Below, piece after piece: positions 11,501-16,760 of a stretch of DNA of 33,356 bases (positions within the stretch are counted from its first letter, which is position 1; each line of letters opens with the position of its first letter). Both the position numbers and the translations under genes were made by a program. Source of the stretch: an uncultured Nitrospira sp. (GTDB taxonomy: Bacteria; Nitrospirota; Nitrospiria; Nitrospirales; Nitrospiraceae); the NCBI GenBank assembly GCA_902500715.1, contig CABVRO010000028.1, forward strand, positions 1 to 33,356, given 5' to 3'. The notes below the pieces were generated by a model. The model saw nothing but the letters and a program-made list of their open reading frames with translations, did no database searches and was not told where the DNA came from.

Positions 11501-12295
11501 GTGGGACCAAACACGACAGTTGGTGCAAGGCTGCAGTTAAAATCCTGCGAGATTCGAGACAAGCCTAACTCACCACTGAAAACTTGTTCGCTACGTCACA
11601 CGACAGTCATTGCTATGAGTACTGCCCAGAATGATTCTGGCACCTTCGAATTTACCTACAGAGATGAACGGTATATGCCTTTTGAGGGGCTGGGCGCCGT
11701 GAATTCCCAATGGGACGTTAGCCTTCCTGAAAATTTTAGAACATTTGACTACCGTACAATTAGTGATGTGGTCTTACGGATCAGCTATACGGCTGAAGAA
11801 GATGGTACGTTGCGTCAGCAGATCGACAAGACAAAAGGTAGCCTGCATACCTTCATGCAAAATACTGGCATCACTCGAATTTACAGTCTACGACACGAAT
11901 TCCCGGATGTATGGCATCAACTTATCAATAAGCCGCTCAATACGGCAGTTGATGTCGAATTCACAGGCCGACATCTTCCGTTCTTCCTCACTAATTTCCT
12001 CTCCCGGCAAAATCAGTCATTGCCTGCTTCAACGGTCACGGTTCTATTGCAGATAAACAACAGCATGCCAACTCCTCCTGCGTTAAGGTTCAACACTCAG
12101 ACAATCACGGCCTTCCCATTGGACCAGGGGACTGGATTGCCGGGTGGAATAGGTCCCAACGTGCAATTAGTCGGGACACACACGTTAAAAATTCTAAATG
12201 CAAATTCACTCTCTCCAGTTGGAGGTCAACCAGGGACCATTGACGAATCCAACCTTCAGGACATTCTCTTGAGGGTCATGCTCAAGTTGCCATGA
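2591..12295 (+). CDS. Giant Tc-toxin A (TcdA/TcA)-like protein
   Basis: The product has 3,234 residues against about 2,300-2,500 for known TcA subunits, which form a pentameric injection channel that carries a TcB-TcC toxin cocoon into target cells. Order seen: a basic N-terminus; a carboxypeptidase-regulatory-like beta domain (about 68-160, from QGFVIRGRV); an unfamiliar helical extension (about 165-640); a VRP1-like region with C722-x-C724-x2-C727 followed by SVLGPAAYFVDLMRF; a neuraminidase-like region from about 1635 (ELEWRRTYRVWEANRKVFLY) including YYYRTIDNVRFSYEG; the conserved LYFRELFFHIPFLVANTLN and WYHYLFDPT block (about 2165-2210); a Gly-rich insert (about 2385-2510); heptad-rich channel helices with an Ala-rich stretch (about 2620-2900); and a C-terminal TcB-binding-like domain (about 2915-3234, with LTYPGQYRRRIKGVRLTMP). 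There is no signal peptide. AGGAAGG lies 9 nt before the ATG. No TcB or TcC gene is in the window. Confidence 0.88.
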   Translation: MPKNPARRSGPAPNRKSKARPISTEMLQKDLPRLASKVSMRGTKLPHQERPIKPALSETNQGPATPQGFVIRGRVIYADRQGASGLNVKVFAVALKQQELRGETQTNSTGNYELEYRVPDGSPTENDFEGLQVIVFDATDRQLATSEIRYGTATTRTIDIVLPASERSPSEYERYLVSLKAYLNGHSLAELDGGEEDKDLVYLSGASGVPRERLNLLVTAEKMACGLASAGESAETNQSGSIKKTAATPDKKPSSNRHETTLFTSAMFYGWVRQGLPSTREELLTTQPGVLTNALKKASSDNLIPAVSAKELKDITSSLIAGHTERVLRPTLKGESASLGLALNLLSGKAALTKNQKHALATLTLSQNRDGNIGEQLRTARLTGEQLNSLIQVLALNQISGGDSAVLQAAHEHITTKSKAPNRRPLHAVAELDESDWRAVLKTAQPDITNDKEIGKRVAALIEKTAEQFPNEFLLARAVRQPDGPLLKSDMRKVAKLQKLNKDHRFKTPFNGLKRDGISAGERRAVGASFDRVKALVNRYPGLELDTVLSGKGTVSYKVAEVQKRIGVLDSFVQANPDTNFLALDYAPGSDDLKRLKFDGLYDTAKSMVLRAVKARQRVHRIAGGARRAQHLIETGFHSAHQITQATPEEFVKSTKLPVAEAQKISAVALNAATDTALQFLAILNVVYPNLGDWNWPNSSPIVNHLTRLDGFKDLFGAQAICQCQHCRSVLGPAAYFVDLMRFIDDNITKLVFDNNRQVAQTLKLSYRRPDLWELPLTCENANTLVPTLEIVNEILENFIDGNRSPTAAQRAQIQKAVYLRLAQATDSFAQPYVLPIRQIETYLSHFQLTRAQLAKSLVLDADTTARARLGLSLVERDLIVNNGSNQQVDALFGTGISAATSSDTQLFLAVTNWTRDELGQLLKTSFVQGGNPITIESSKASPESVQNDREVVKGYSRPALDRLHRFTRLWRAIQRSKPWSIDELDLVLTSLAQPNPTPTLSGPLLANIGELLEIQERFSLSVEQLCVLVGDIPTINFGTQLPFFDRLFNLHNFVVQDGLWPPTTPPNYQHPSSLLAGATALAVETQSKLTLRLMAGLQINDNELVQLLAGLGWLAGGVNINLGNLTLLYRHALLARSMNIAIPDMFTLLKLGQINNTNMVLGIADVLNLIDTVDRWRETSFLIDDMMAITGGTTTDPSMYPDTQQIAEAVAEQIRTGHLLEFSVTTFQVLGITADESKQIIQNQQNLGVFEPVPQSENYRLLPLPAADPKAAGFALTGVPPTTTLAAIANHLNLYHTRTALEKLLAAQFRLSVGAMHQLSVLCGNALTAHNAALIQELHGNGPATVLRGIVAKFVPLVVLFKEKIWDESHLKFVVSNSKVFGVTAPLFVGANPARLSFDAAIKVAAYARLVGVRDQGFTSKQADPDPVAVQTVLRQGFGQDDPVAKALRVDPSRLAKVKTYVSLNNAAPFDGLRKLTQALSLNELLGLGGTSLPLLVPTSTNATTATTEYYQLTDGADALLAVLRSKYPDEQKFATQMEPYEDILRSRKRDGLVEYVIRSMNRGFATSSDLYQFFLIDTQVEGCARTSRIVSAYGSLQLYVQRVLMNLERSGPDGPNESSVLKVLAGIATNPLDRIQTELEWRRTYRVWEANRKVFLYPESYLEPELRDDKTPLFTELESTLLQQRINEENATEAYTQYLEGYEEVASLKIAGAFHAINDKEKTDRMHLFGATSDDPPVYYYRTIDNVRFSYEGERKSYTPWEKMNVQIPVREISPVIVDGRLLVFWVQINTIPTNKVEKGESRFVGYQHKFSFQYAEKRANGTWTPPQKVSAFDEDGLPFERVDDPLEEPSDVNPNEEIPPGRPLINRVAEINNAGETLYMPIPILDPADPRQVLPRFRLTRLGPNPLNGYTPRYDATGKNHIEPVDGYTLRGSTWTRIHAEVEGEQLYLTGLNYLPLEKRVEYISPNNTVIKRAPFIGLVDVFERTVRRLNREQEEKSSRSYSTVLFNEYLAGLFKVTGPGIGGTRLFKATLALAGDFDSGLTISSFQDARIGSMPSHLGQPVYSLAVNSELPPSLNVVPLDVIHDFGNDVVGFFFLSDGKIVLERLGTTIRRDLRRQLFKFRLNGLLSLDYQDILQELNAPTTSPSPSLIVPDKLSDVNYRGPFGLYFRELFFHIPFLVANTLNSQQRFSTAQRWYHYLFDPTSSDMGPYRVWRCRQLVEEIKDVKSFRATLTNGDALEAYRRDPFNPHAIARLRPGTFHKTIVMKYIDNLLDWGDTLFAEFTMESLNEATMLYVFAADILGPRPPEIGDCGEASGAPHTYSKITKSLKTDSDFLIELEHLTPVPAETFANNYDRERFVIDAIRGFPSTNVVHRMAMTAASNEVGNENLSTGVGGLMDYGNVNQNGRSSWRTVGGTDLRGASSYGNGQRSVGAQSGFRGSDDFYAGTHIFAEGDPINPPGGGPLLGGKHPIPDTGGLLPFDYKNPDKGVIKPGTIQSGTGKLFEAKKFPPLDLVKDAALPQPLFCIPPNKDLMAYWDRVEDRLFKIRNCMDITGAKRRPSLYEPELDPRDLIKDKAVGVPLDDVINGITGDLPPYRFSFLIEKAKQYASTVQSFGGALLSALEKKDAEQLSQLRAVQEQNILKLRTRIQELEIQAAEDTLAGLEKQRESVELRQTFYETMLQNGLIPWERAQQIARHLVSSLHETEALIQLVRSVLSLVPEIGAPTAMKYGGMETSGAASGFASASQALAQAAESVAASAGLEATFQRRDEEWRQQKKLADREVENIKKQIEAAKTRVAISGRSLEVHNKSVEHAEEVFQYYQDKFTRQGLYTVLSTQLQRAHRDAYNAAFAVAKMAERAYRYEREYETATGLSNSYWIQDQVGLQAGEKLLLDLQNLERRYLETNYRTLEVEQSFSLMQIDPSALVTLRETGNCSFTIPEAFFDLTYPGQYRRRIKGVRLTMPCIVGPNTTVGARLQLKSCEIRDKPNSPLKTCSLRHTTVIAMSTAQNDSGTFEFTYRDERYMPFEGLGAVNSQWDVSLPENFRTFDYRTISDVVLRISYTAEEDGTLRQQIDKTKGSLHTFMQNTGITRIYSLRHEFPDVWHQLINKPLNTAVDVEFTGRHLPFFLTNFLSRQNQSLPASTVTVLLQINNSMPTPPALRFNTQTITAFPLDQGTGLPGGIGPNVQLVGTHTLKILNANSLSPVGGQPGTIDESNLQDILLRVMLKLP

Positions 12296-12346
12296 AGGGG
12301 CTAAATCCAACCTTTTCTAGGGGATCTGCAAATTGGGAGCCAATCA

Positions 12347-13960
12347 ATGAGAAGCCGCTCATTGGATCTGAATCCATTGAAAGAGGTCCTGAGATACACG
12401 CTCATACTAAGCGTCATTAACTTACCGTTTCCTGGGCCTGCCATAGCAATGAGTGGGTCAAAGAACGTGGTAGAAATATTGGCGCGACATCAAGAACAAT
12501 TCTCTGTTTTGACGATTAATCTACAAGGCATTGAGGAACGCTATGACAATCAGACGATCCCGTGGCGAGACCGATATGAAAGGATCGCGAAGTGGATGGT
12601 GAAGGTCAACTCTGTTGAACCCAAGATGGGGTATCCTGATTTTATTGTCCTTCAGGAGGTCCATGGCGAAAACGTTGGTCTTCAGCAATATGAAACACTA
12701 TTCACTCTTCTATCGCACCTAAGGGGACAGACCCACATTCCGTACCGAATAGCGTATTTGACTGTAGGTCCAACGCCGCAAGGTCTTCATACATTATGGG
12801 GTGGCAAGGCACTTCTGTATAACTCCGATAAAATTGTCAATCAGTCCCCGCGCATCGGGAGTATCGATCGTGAACTCGGAGGCGCCGCTCGTGAATACAG
12901 TGACACAAGCGTGCTCGGAGTTCATGTTCGAAAAAGCCTCCCATGCCAAAGCCCGCCAGCGCCATTTTCGAATTTCTGTAACCAGATTGATGGGAATGGA
13001 CTGGTGTGGGTATCGTCTTTTAGTAGACCTTCGGACAACAGGTGGATGACTGGGCCCATACTTGCCAGCTTTGAAATTAAGGGTTTTGTAGGGTCTCGGA
13101 TCAACATTATCAATGTCCACGAACCGCTCGACCCCGATAAAGACCAACCGGATCCTCCTGGCCGCCAAAGTGACAAGGATGCGTCTCGCGTTGCTTTCGA
13201 TAAATTGCTAGATAAAGAAATGGAGAACACAAATAGACTGTATCCACCCATCGTCCTGGGAGATTTCAACCTGGATGTGAGACGAGTGCAAGATTATTAC
13301 TGGCAGTATTGGCCTAAGGATTCATTCTGGGTCGCAGGTTGGGCCTACAGGGATGTCATAGGAGTTCTGACGGGATCAAGTGGCGAATTCAGTCCATTCC
13401 CCGCGAAGGAAAAGATTTACGCGAGGTCTAAGATTGTGCCGGATGATTGGCAGGATTCAACGCTGGTAGGAACCTCCGCTTGTGGCAATGTTCAATCACT
13501 TTGGGGTGATCATTGCGCAGTCTTCGTACAATTTAGTCCCATCCCGCTTCCGCGCTTTGTTCTTCCTGATGGCCGAACGGCGACAGGCAACGTGATGAAT
13601 TCAAACGAGGTCCTGCATTCTGAAGAATTCATATCATCAACTAATGGTCAGTACGTCTTCAGGTGTCAAAGCGATGGCAACATGGTTCTCAGTCGAAAAA
13701 ATGATGGCACTGTTCTTTGGGCTTCCTCTTCCAACGTGAACGGTGTTTCCGTGGGGCTCTGCCGCATAACACAAAGTAATCTCGTGATCTATGACTATGA
13801 TGGGAATCTGTTGTGGGCTTCAGGGAATTCACCCTTTACCGGCGTATTTGGCATCATTACCGGAGAGGGTCGACTGATACTTGAAGACGATGGAACTCTT
13901 AGAATAACTCGGCCTGTCATTCCCTTTATGCCCGAGCGAGTTATCTGGAAGAAACCGTGA
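12347..13960 (+). CDS. Secreted EEP-fold hydrolase (nuclease/phosphatase) with bulb-type lectin domain
   Basis: The product has 537 residues. Residues about 15-36 form a hydrophobic segment ending in a PAIAMSG-like cleavage region, consistent with export. Residues about 50-400 carry the endonuclease/exonuclease/phosphatase motifs: TINLQG, LQEVHG with metal-binding E104, INVHEP with H258, LGDFNLD with D306 and N308, and a final WGDHCAVF with D388-H389. This fold includes DNase I, sphingomyelinases and inositol phosphatases, so the substrate cannot be read from sequence. Residues about 405-537 resemble a bulb-type mannose-binding lectin: CQSDGNMVLSR, SNLVIYDYDGNLLWAS and ILEDDGTL echo the QxDxNxVxY repeat, partly degenerate. 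GGGAG sits 7 nt before the ATG. The gene starts 51 bp after the TcA-like stop on the same strand, so co-transcription is likely and it may be an effector or processing partner of that protein. Confidence 0.82.
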   Translation: MRSRSLDLNPLKEVLRYTLILSVINLPFPGPAIAMSGSKNVVEILARHQEQFSVLTINLQGIEERYDNQTIPWRDRYERIAKWMVKVNSVEPKMGYPDFIVLQEVHGENVGLQQYETLFTLLSHLRGQTHIPYRIAYLTVGPTPQGLHTLWGGKALLYNSDKIVNQSPRIGSIDRELGGAAREYSDTSVLGVHVRKSLPCQSPPAPFSNFCNQIDGNGLVWVSSFSRPSDNRWMTGPILASFEIKGFVGSRINIINVHEPLDPDKDQPDPPGRQSDKDASRVAFDKLLDKEMENTNRLYPPIVLGDFNLDVRRVQDYYWQYWPKDSFWVAGWAYRDVIGVLTGSSGEFSPFPAKEKIYARSKIVPDDWQDSTLVGTSACGNVQSLWGDHCAVFVQFSPIPLPRFVLPDGRTATGNVMNSNEVLHSEEFISSTNGQYVFRCQSDGNMVLSRKNDGTVLWASSSNVNGVSVGLCRITQSNLVIYDYDGNLLWASGNSPFTGVFGIITGEGRLILEDDGTLRITRPVIPFMPERVIWKKP

Positions 13961-14460
13961 ACCGGTCACTTTGTCCTCACAGGTAATTCAAATTATTCAA
14001 GGCGCCCTATCTGAATGTCCACTGGTAAACGTGACACCTGCGCCACAGAAGTAATAAACTGTGCGGAAATCTGACGCACCAATGAAATGCAACACCTCTC
14101 GTTCGGAGAAACATTAATTAGCAAGAAAGGTACATGAAATGGATTGCAGGGAGCAGTTCACCACAACCGTGACTGGCTAAGATTACCGGCAGCCCACAGC
14201 ACTCCAGCAGCCAACACTAGACTGCTGAGGATCGGATAATGCACGCATCTATTTGGCATAAATTGGATGGCTGAAATCGCAGTATCGCCTGTCCGATCGA
14301 GACTTAAAGTTAATGTGCTAAATTTGTGCTAAAAATTGTCAAAATCCACCTATACGCCTCGAATCCATCGAATCAATAGAATGCACGCAAGCACCTGTTT
14401 TCGTAGCTAAAACGGGGAAACCACTTGATACACCGAGCATTTCAAAAACTGTCCTGGCCT
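13961..14460. other. AT-rich non-coding island end
   Basis: I see no supportable gene in these 500 bp. Immediately after the EEP gene a short near-palindrome (GTGAACCGGTCAC, 13956-13968) followed by TTTG could act as a weak terminator. Farther right is a pair of 9-bp direct repeats (listed separately) about 130 bp from the tRNA fragment, as expected for the attachment-site-proximal end of an island. Confidence 0.5.
14314..14333 (+). repeat. Tandem TGTGCTAAA direct repeats, 11-bp period
   Basis: TGTGCTAAA occurs at 14314-14322 and 14325-14333, separated by two T residues and so spaced by about one helical turn. Such phased direct repeats near a tRNA attachment site resemble arm-type sites for a tyrosine recombinase or excisionase. 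The sequence shows the repeats; the role is inferred. Confidence 0.5.
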
Positions 14461-14507
14461 GTTTCGTAAACCGCAGGTCGGTGGTTCGATTCCACTCGCC
14501 GGCTCCA
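14461..14507 (+). repeat. 3' half of tRNA-Thr(CGU): island attachment-site repeat
   Basis: The 47 nt read as a tRNA from the anticodon loop to CCA: loop TTCGTAA (14463-14469, anticodon CGT at 14465-14467), 3' anticodon stem ACCGC, variable AGGTC, T-stem GGTGG, T-loop TTCGATT, CCACT, acceptor 3' strand CGCCGGC, T73 and CCA. The sequence 5' of it (GTCCTGGCCT) cannot complete the anticodon stem, and there is no D-arm or 5' acceptor, so this is not a functional tRNA. A displaced tRNA 3' end is the usual product of tyrosine-integrase insertion. Its orientation puts the intact tRNA and the island to the left, matching the AT-rich left side. Confidence 0.82.
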
Positions 14508-14697
14508 GAAATATCCCCGACGTTTCAACCTGTTGGCGGTTTACGACACCGCTGCTCTCACCCCTCAATTCTGCCAGTGTCACCGCGAGTGTGTTTAGAG
14601 GTGGTGACCGGAGCTGCTCCCGTGCGTAGGTGGTTTGCGCCAGACCGCGCACCGGCGGCCTGTTTTGGTTGCCGCCATTGGGGTTGCGCGGCGTATC

Positions 14698-14726
14698 TTG
14701 ACTGGGCAGGTGGAACCTCCTAGCCT
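14698..14726 (+). promoter_or_regulatory. Putative sigma-70 promoter of the DUF433 gene
   Basis: TTGACT (14698-14703), a 17-nt spacer and TAGCCT (14721-14726) lie 37 bp before the DUF433 start codon, on the correct strand. The -35 box is good and the -10 box moderate. Confidence 0.5.
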
Positions 14727-14762
14727 TACAGCAGCCACCAGGATGGTCAGTGAGGAGCTTTC

Positions 14763-14984
14763 ATGGATGACCGTATCGTTGTCGATCCAAACATCTGCAG
14801 CGGAAAGCCTACGGTTCGAGGCACCCGCATCATGGTGAAGAACATTCTCGGGATGGTGGCTGGGGGCTATACCATGGCCCGGATCGTTGACGCGTACCCC
14901 GAACTGACCAACAACGATCTCACTGCCGTGCTTGCGTATGTCGGCCAGGTAATCGATGAAGAGAAAGTCGTTCCGCGTGCTTGA
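14763..14984 (+). CDS. DUF433 family antitoxin (VapB45-like)
   Basis: The 73-residue product matches the DUF433 pattern closely: IVVDPNICSGKPTVRGTRI, then a predicted winged-helix segment (VKNILGMVAGGYTMARIVDAYPELT) and NDLTAVLAYVGQVIDEE. Members of this family are usually the first gene of a two-gene toxin-antitoxin pair with a DUF5615 PIN-like partner, where they bind the promoter and neutralise the toxin. GAGGAG lies 5 nt before the ATG. The last codons overlap a GTG start for the decayed partner, the arrangement expected of a coupled pair. Length is normal for the family. The gene lies just outside the tRNA-bounded island, so it belongs to the backbone or to an older insertion. Confidence 0.88.
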   Translation: MDDRIVVDPNICSGKPTVRGTRIMVKNILGMVAGGYTMARIVDAYPELTNNDLTAVLAYVGQVIDEEKVVPRA

Positions 14985-15111
14985 TCGTCTGACCATCCTT
15001 CTCGACCAAAATGTTCCCCAAGCGATTGCTTCTTGGCGGATGCGGTTGAATCCCTCATGAGCCGTCTTCCATCCCGACGATGTTGAGTTGTCCGGGAAGG
15101 CGGTTCGGCAG
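14977..15111 (+). pseudogene. Decayed DUF5615 PIN-like toxin, partner of the DUF433 gene
   Basis: From GTG 14977, overlapping the antitoxin gene by 8 bp, the frame reads LTILLDQNVPQAIASW, the typical DUF5615 N-terminus with the metal-binding Asp of the PIN-like fold. A TGA at 15058-15060 then interrupts the frame where a Trp is expected (probably TGG to TGA). The same frame continues as AVFHPDDVELSGKAVRQ, matching the next part of the family. After about 15111 similarity is lost and the second half of the toxin, with its other acidic residues, is not found. The toxin is therefore probably inactive, leaving a solitary antitoxin. The family call is from remembered motifs. Confidence 0.62.
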
Positions 15112-15419
15112 GAAGAGGCCCGGGAGAAGTCCAATCACGGCTGCTGCAATGGAAACCCTCGAGGGCGGCAAAGCGGCCATGTATTCTCACGGCTAAGTCT
15201 GTGACCGGGACATCGATCGTGATCCGTACCGTGTGGAATTGTTCTCTGTAAGACAAGGGATGCCGGCCGGGTCGGTCCCGACCTCTACGGCGATCGTAGC
15301 GACAGTGCCGGTTCAATGATTAAGAGCGGGCGGTCGCCTGCGTCCCACTCCCTGGCGCTACGTACTTTCTGCCTCTGGTCGTTGGGTGGGTGTGTTCTGA
15401 GGAGGAGTCAGCGACTATC
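15112..15419. other. Non-coding stretch between decayed toxin and GT87 gene
   Basis: About 300 bp without a supportable gene. Part of it probably derives from the lost C-terminal half of the DUF5615 toxin, but I cannot align it. It also forms the convergent junction between the plus-strand toxin-antitoxin remnant and the minus-strand glycosyltransferase operon. No clear intrinsic terminator is visible. Confidence 0.4.
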
Positions 15420-16748
15420 TTATAAATACCTGGATGTCGGGTCGGAGGGCTTGAGTGGGATCGGGCCCGCGAGGGTCTGAGTCCGTGTGCCACGCGCTAG
15501 TGCCAAGCAGAGAATGCCCCACAGACCCAACGCGCCAAACAGGTAGTGTGAAATCAGGACGGTGCCCATAGGGCTGTCGGACGAAGGAGCGAGAAATAGT
15601 ACCGGCGGGGAAGTGATTAGCATGCATATCATTATGCCGAGCGACCGGTTCCAGGACTGCTGAACAGGAAGTCGTCCGCCTAGGTAGAGCGAGAACGGGA
15701 TCAACAGCAGGAGATAGTAATGGGTCCATGAAATTGGACTGACGATGAGGGCCAGACAGAGCACCACGCAGAATTCTACATAGAACAGGTCTTTTGAGTC
15801 GCCTCTCGATCGCCCTGTGCGCAGCAACAACCCGGAAATCGTCAGTAACACACCAATCAAGCCGGTTCGCGCCAGCTGTATGGTTCCATCGACAGGGATC
15901 GGCGTCCAATCATAGAGTGGGGCATTGGGTCGCAATCGAAGCAGGAATCCATCGACCGACTGGACATTAAATGCCGCCAGCGATTTACTGGAAAACGGAA
16001 GAACGGATTCTCGATACCAGGTGACATGGCTTTCCCATCCCGCCCACCAGAACGACGTTCCCACGATGCCGAGCCACGCCATTCCCAGCCCGGCGACGAT
16101 GCGCCAGCGCCCCTTGAGCAAGAAATACGCGCATAGAAGCCCCAACGGTAATTTGATGAGTGCCGCACTCGCCACCAGCATACCCGCCCATACTTCCTTG
16201 TCCTGCTCGATGCACAGGAGTGCCAGCACGAGCAACAGCAGGACCACATGGGTGAGGTTCCCTTCACGGAAGCTATAGAACAGCGGGCCATTGAGCGCGA
16301 ACAACGCGGCAATTGCCCAGCGTCTCCAGTCTGTGGCCCCCGTGAGTGCGATGAGAAGATACACGCAGCCCACAATACATCCCAGGGAGAGCAACGCAAA
16401 CGCGAGCTGTGCCTGATTCAAACTGAGGCGCGAAAGAGGGGCAAACAGCAACGCAATCACCGGAATGTTGACAAAGCCGCAGACCGCGGATTCGTCGCAA
16501 CCGGTGAGGCGGTCATACAGCCGCGGCACATTGTGGACAATGTTCTGTCCCGCTGGGTAATAGGCCTGGGCGAAATCGCTGAACAGTTCCGGCGGATCGG
16601 AAACCTGCCACATCCAGACCGCACATCCGAGCAAGACGATGACAGAGAGCCACCACAAGACCGCCGGTTGTAAACGCCTCTGCGCCTGGAGGACAAGGCA
16701 CCCGCCTGTGAGGCCCACGCTGCACAGGAATGCGATGTAGGTCGTCAT
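15420..16748 (-). CDS. GT87 (DUF2029) family membrane glycosyltransferase
   Basis: The product is a 442-residue polytopic membrane protein with about 10-12 hydrophobic helices. After the second helix the first large periplasmic loop carries SDFAQAYYPAGQN, equivalent to the acidic catalytic motif of the GT87/DUF2029 family. Members transfer a sugar, mannose in the actinobacterial examples, from a polyprenyl-phosphate donor on the periplasmic side. Cytoplasmic loops are rich in Arg and Lys. The start codon lies 12 bp after the stop of a second GT87 gene, so the two form a transcription unit, with this one last. The Shine-Dalgarno sequence is weak (GAG). Substrate and product are unknown; a cell-envelope glycan or glycoprotein is a reasonable guess. 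Confidence 0.8.
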   Translation of the reverse strand: MTTYIAFLCSVGLTGGCLVLQAQRRLQPAVLWWLSVIVLLGCAVWMWQVSDPPELFSDFAQAYYPAGQNIVHNVPRLYDRLTGCDESAVCGFVNIPVIALLFAPLSRLSLNQAQLAFALLSLGCIVGCVYLLIALTGATDWRRWAIAALFALNGPLFYSFREGNLTHVVLLLLVLALLCIEQDKEVWAGMLVASAALIKLPLGLLCAYFLLKGRWRIVAGLGMAWLGIVGTSFWWAGWESHVTWYRESVLPFSSKSLAAFNVQSVDGFLLRLRPNAPLYDWTPIPVDGTIQLARTGLIGVLLTISGLLLRTGRSRGDSKDLFYVEFCVVLCLALIVSPISWTHYYLLLLIPFSLYLGGRLPVQQSWNRSLGIMICMLITSPPVLFLAPSSDSPMGTVLISHYLFGALGLWGILCLALARGTRTQTLAGPIPLKPSDPTSRYL

Positions 16749-16760
16749 GGTTCTCGTGGA

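Noticed and set aside
14461..14507. Functional tRNA-Thr gene
   Set aside because: The 5' acceptor strand, D-arm and 5' anticodon stem are missing; the upstream bases cannot pair with ACCGC.
14407..14652. Minus-strand 81-codon frame containing SGIEPPTCGLR
   Set aside because: This peptide is the reverse translation of the tRNA 3' half at 14461-14507, a well-known spurious gene call over tRNA sequence.
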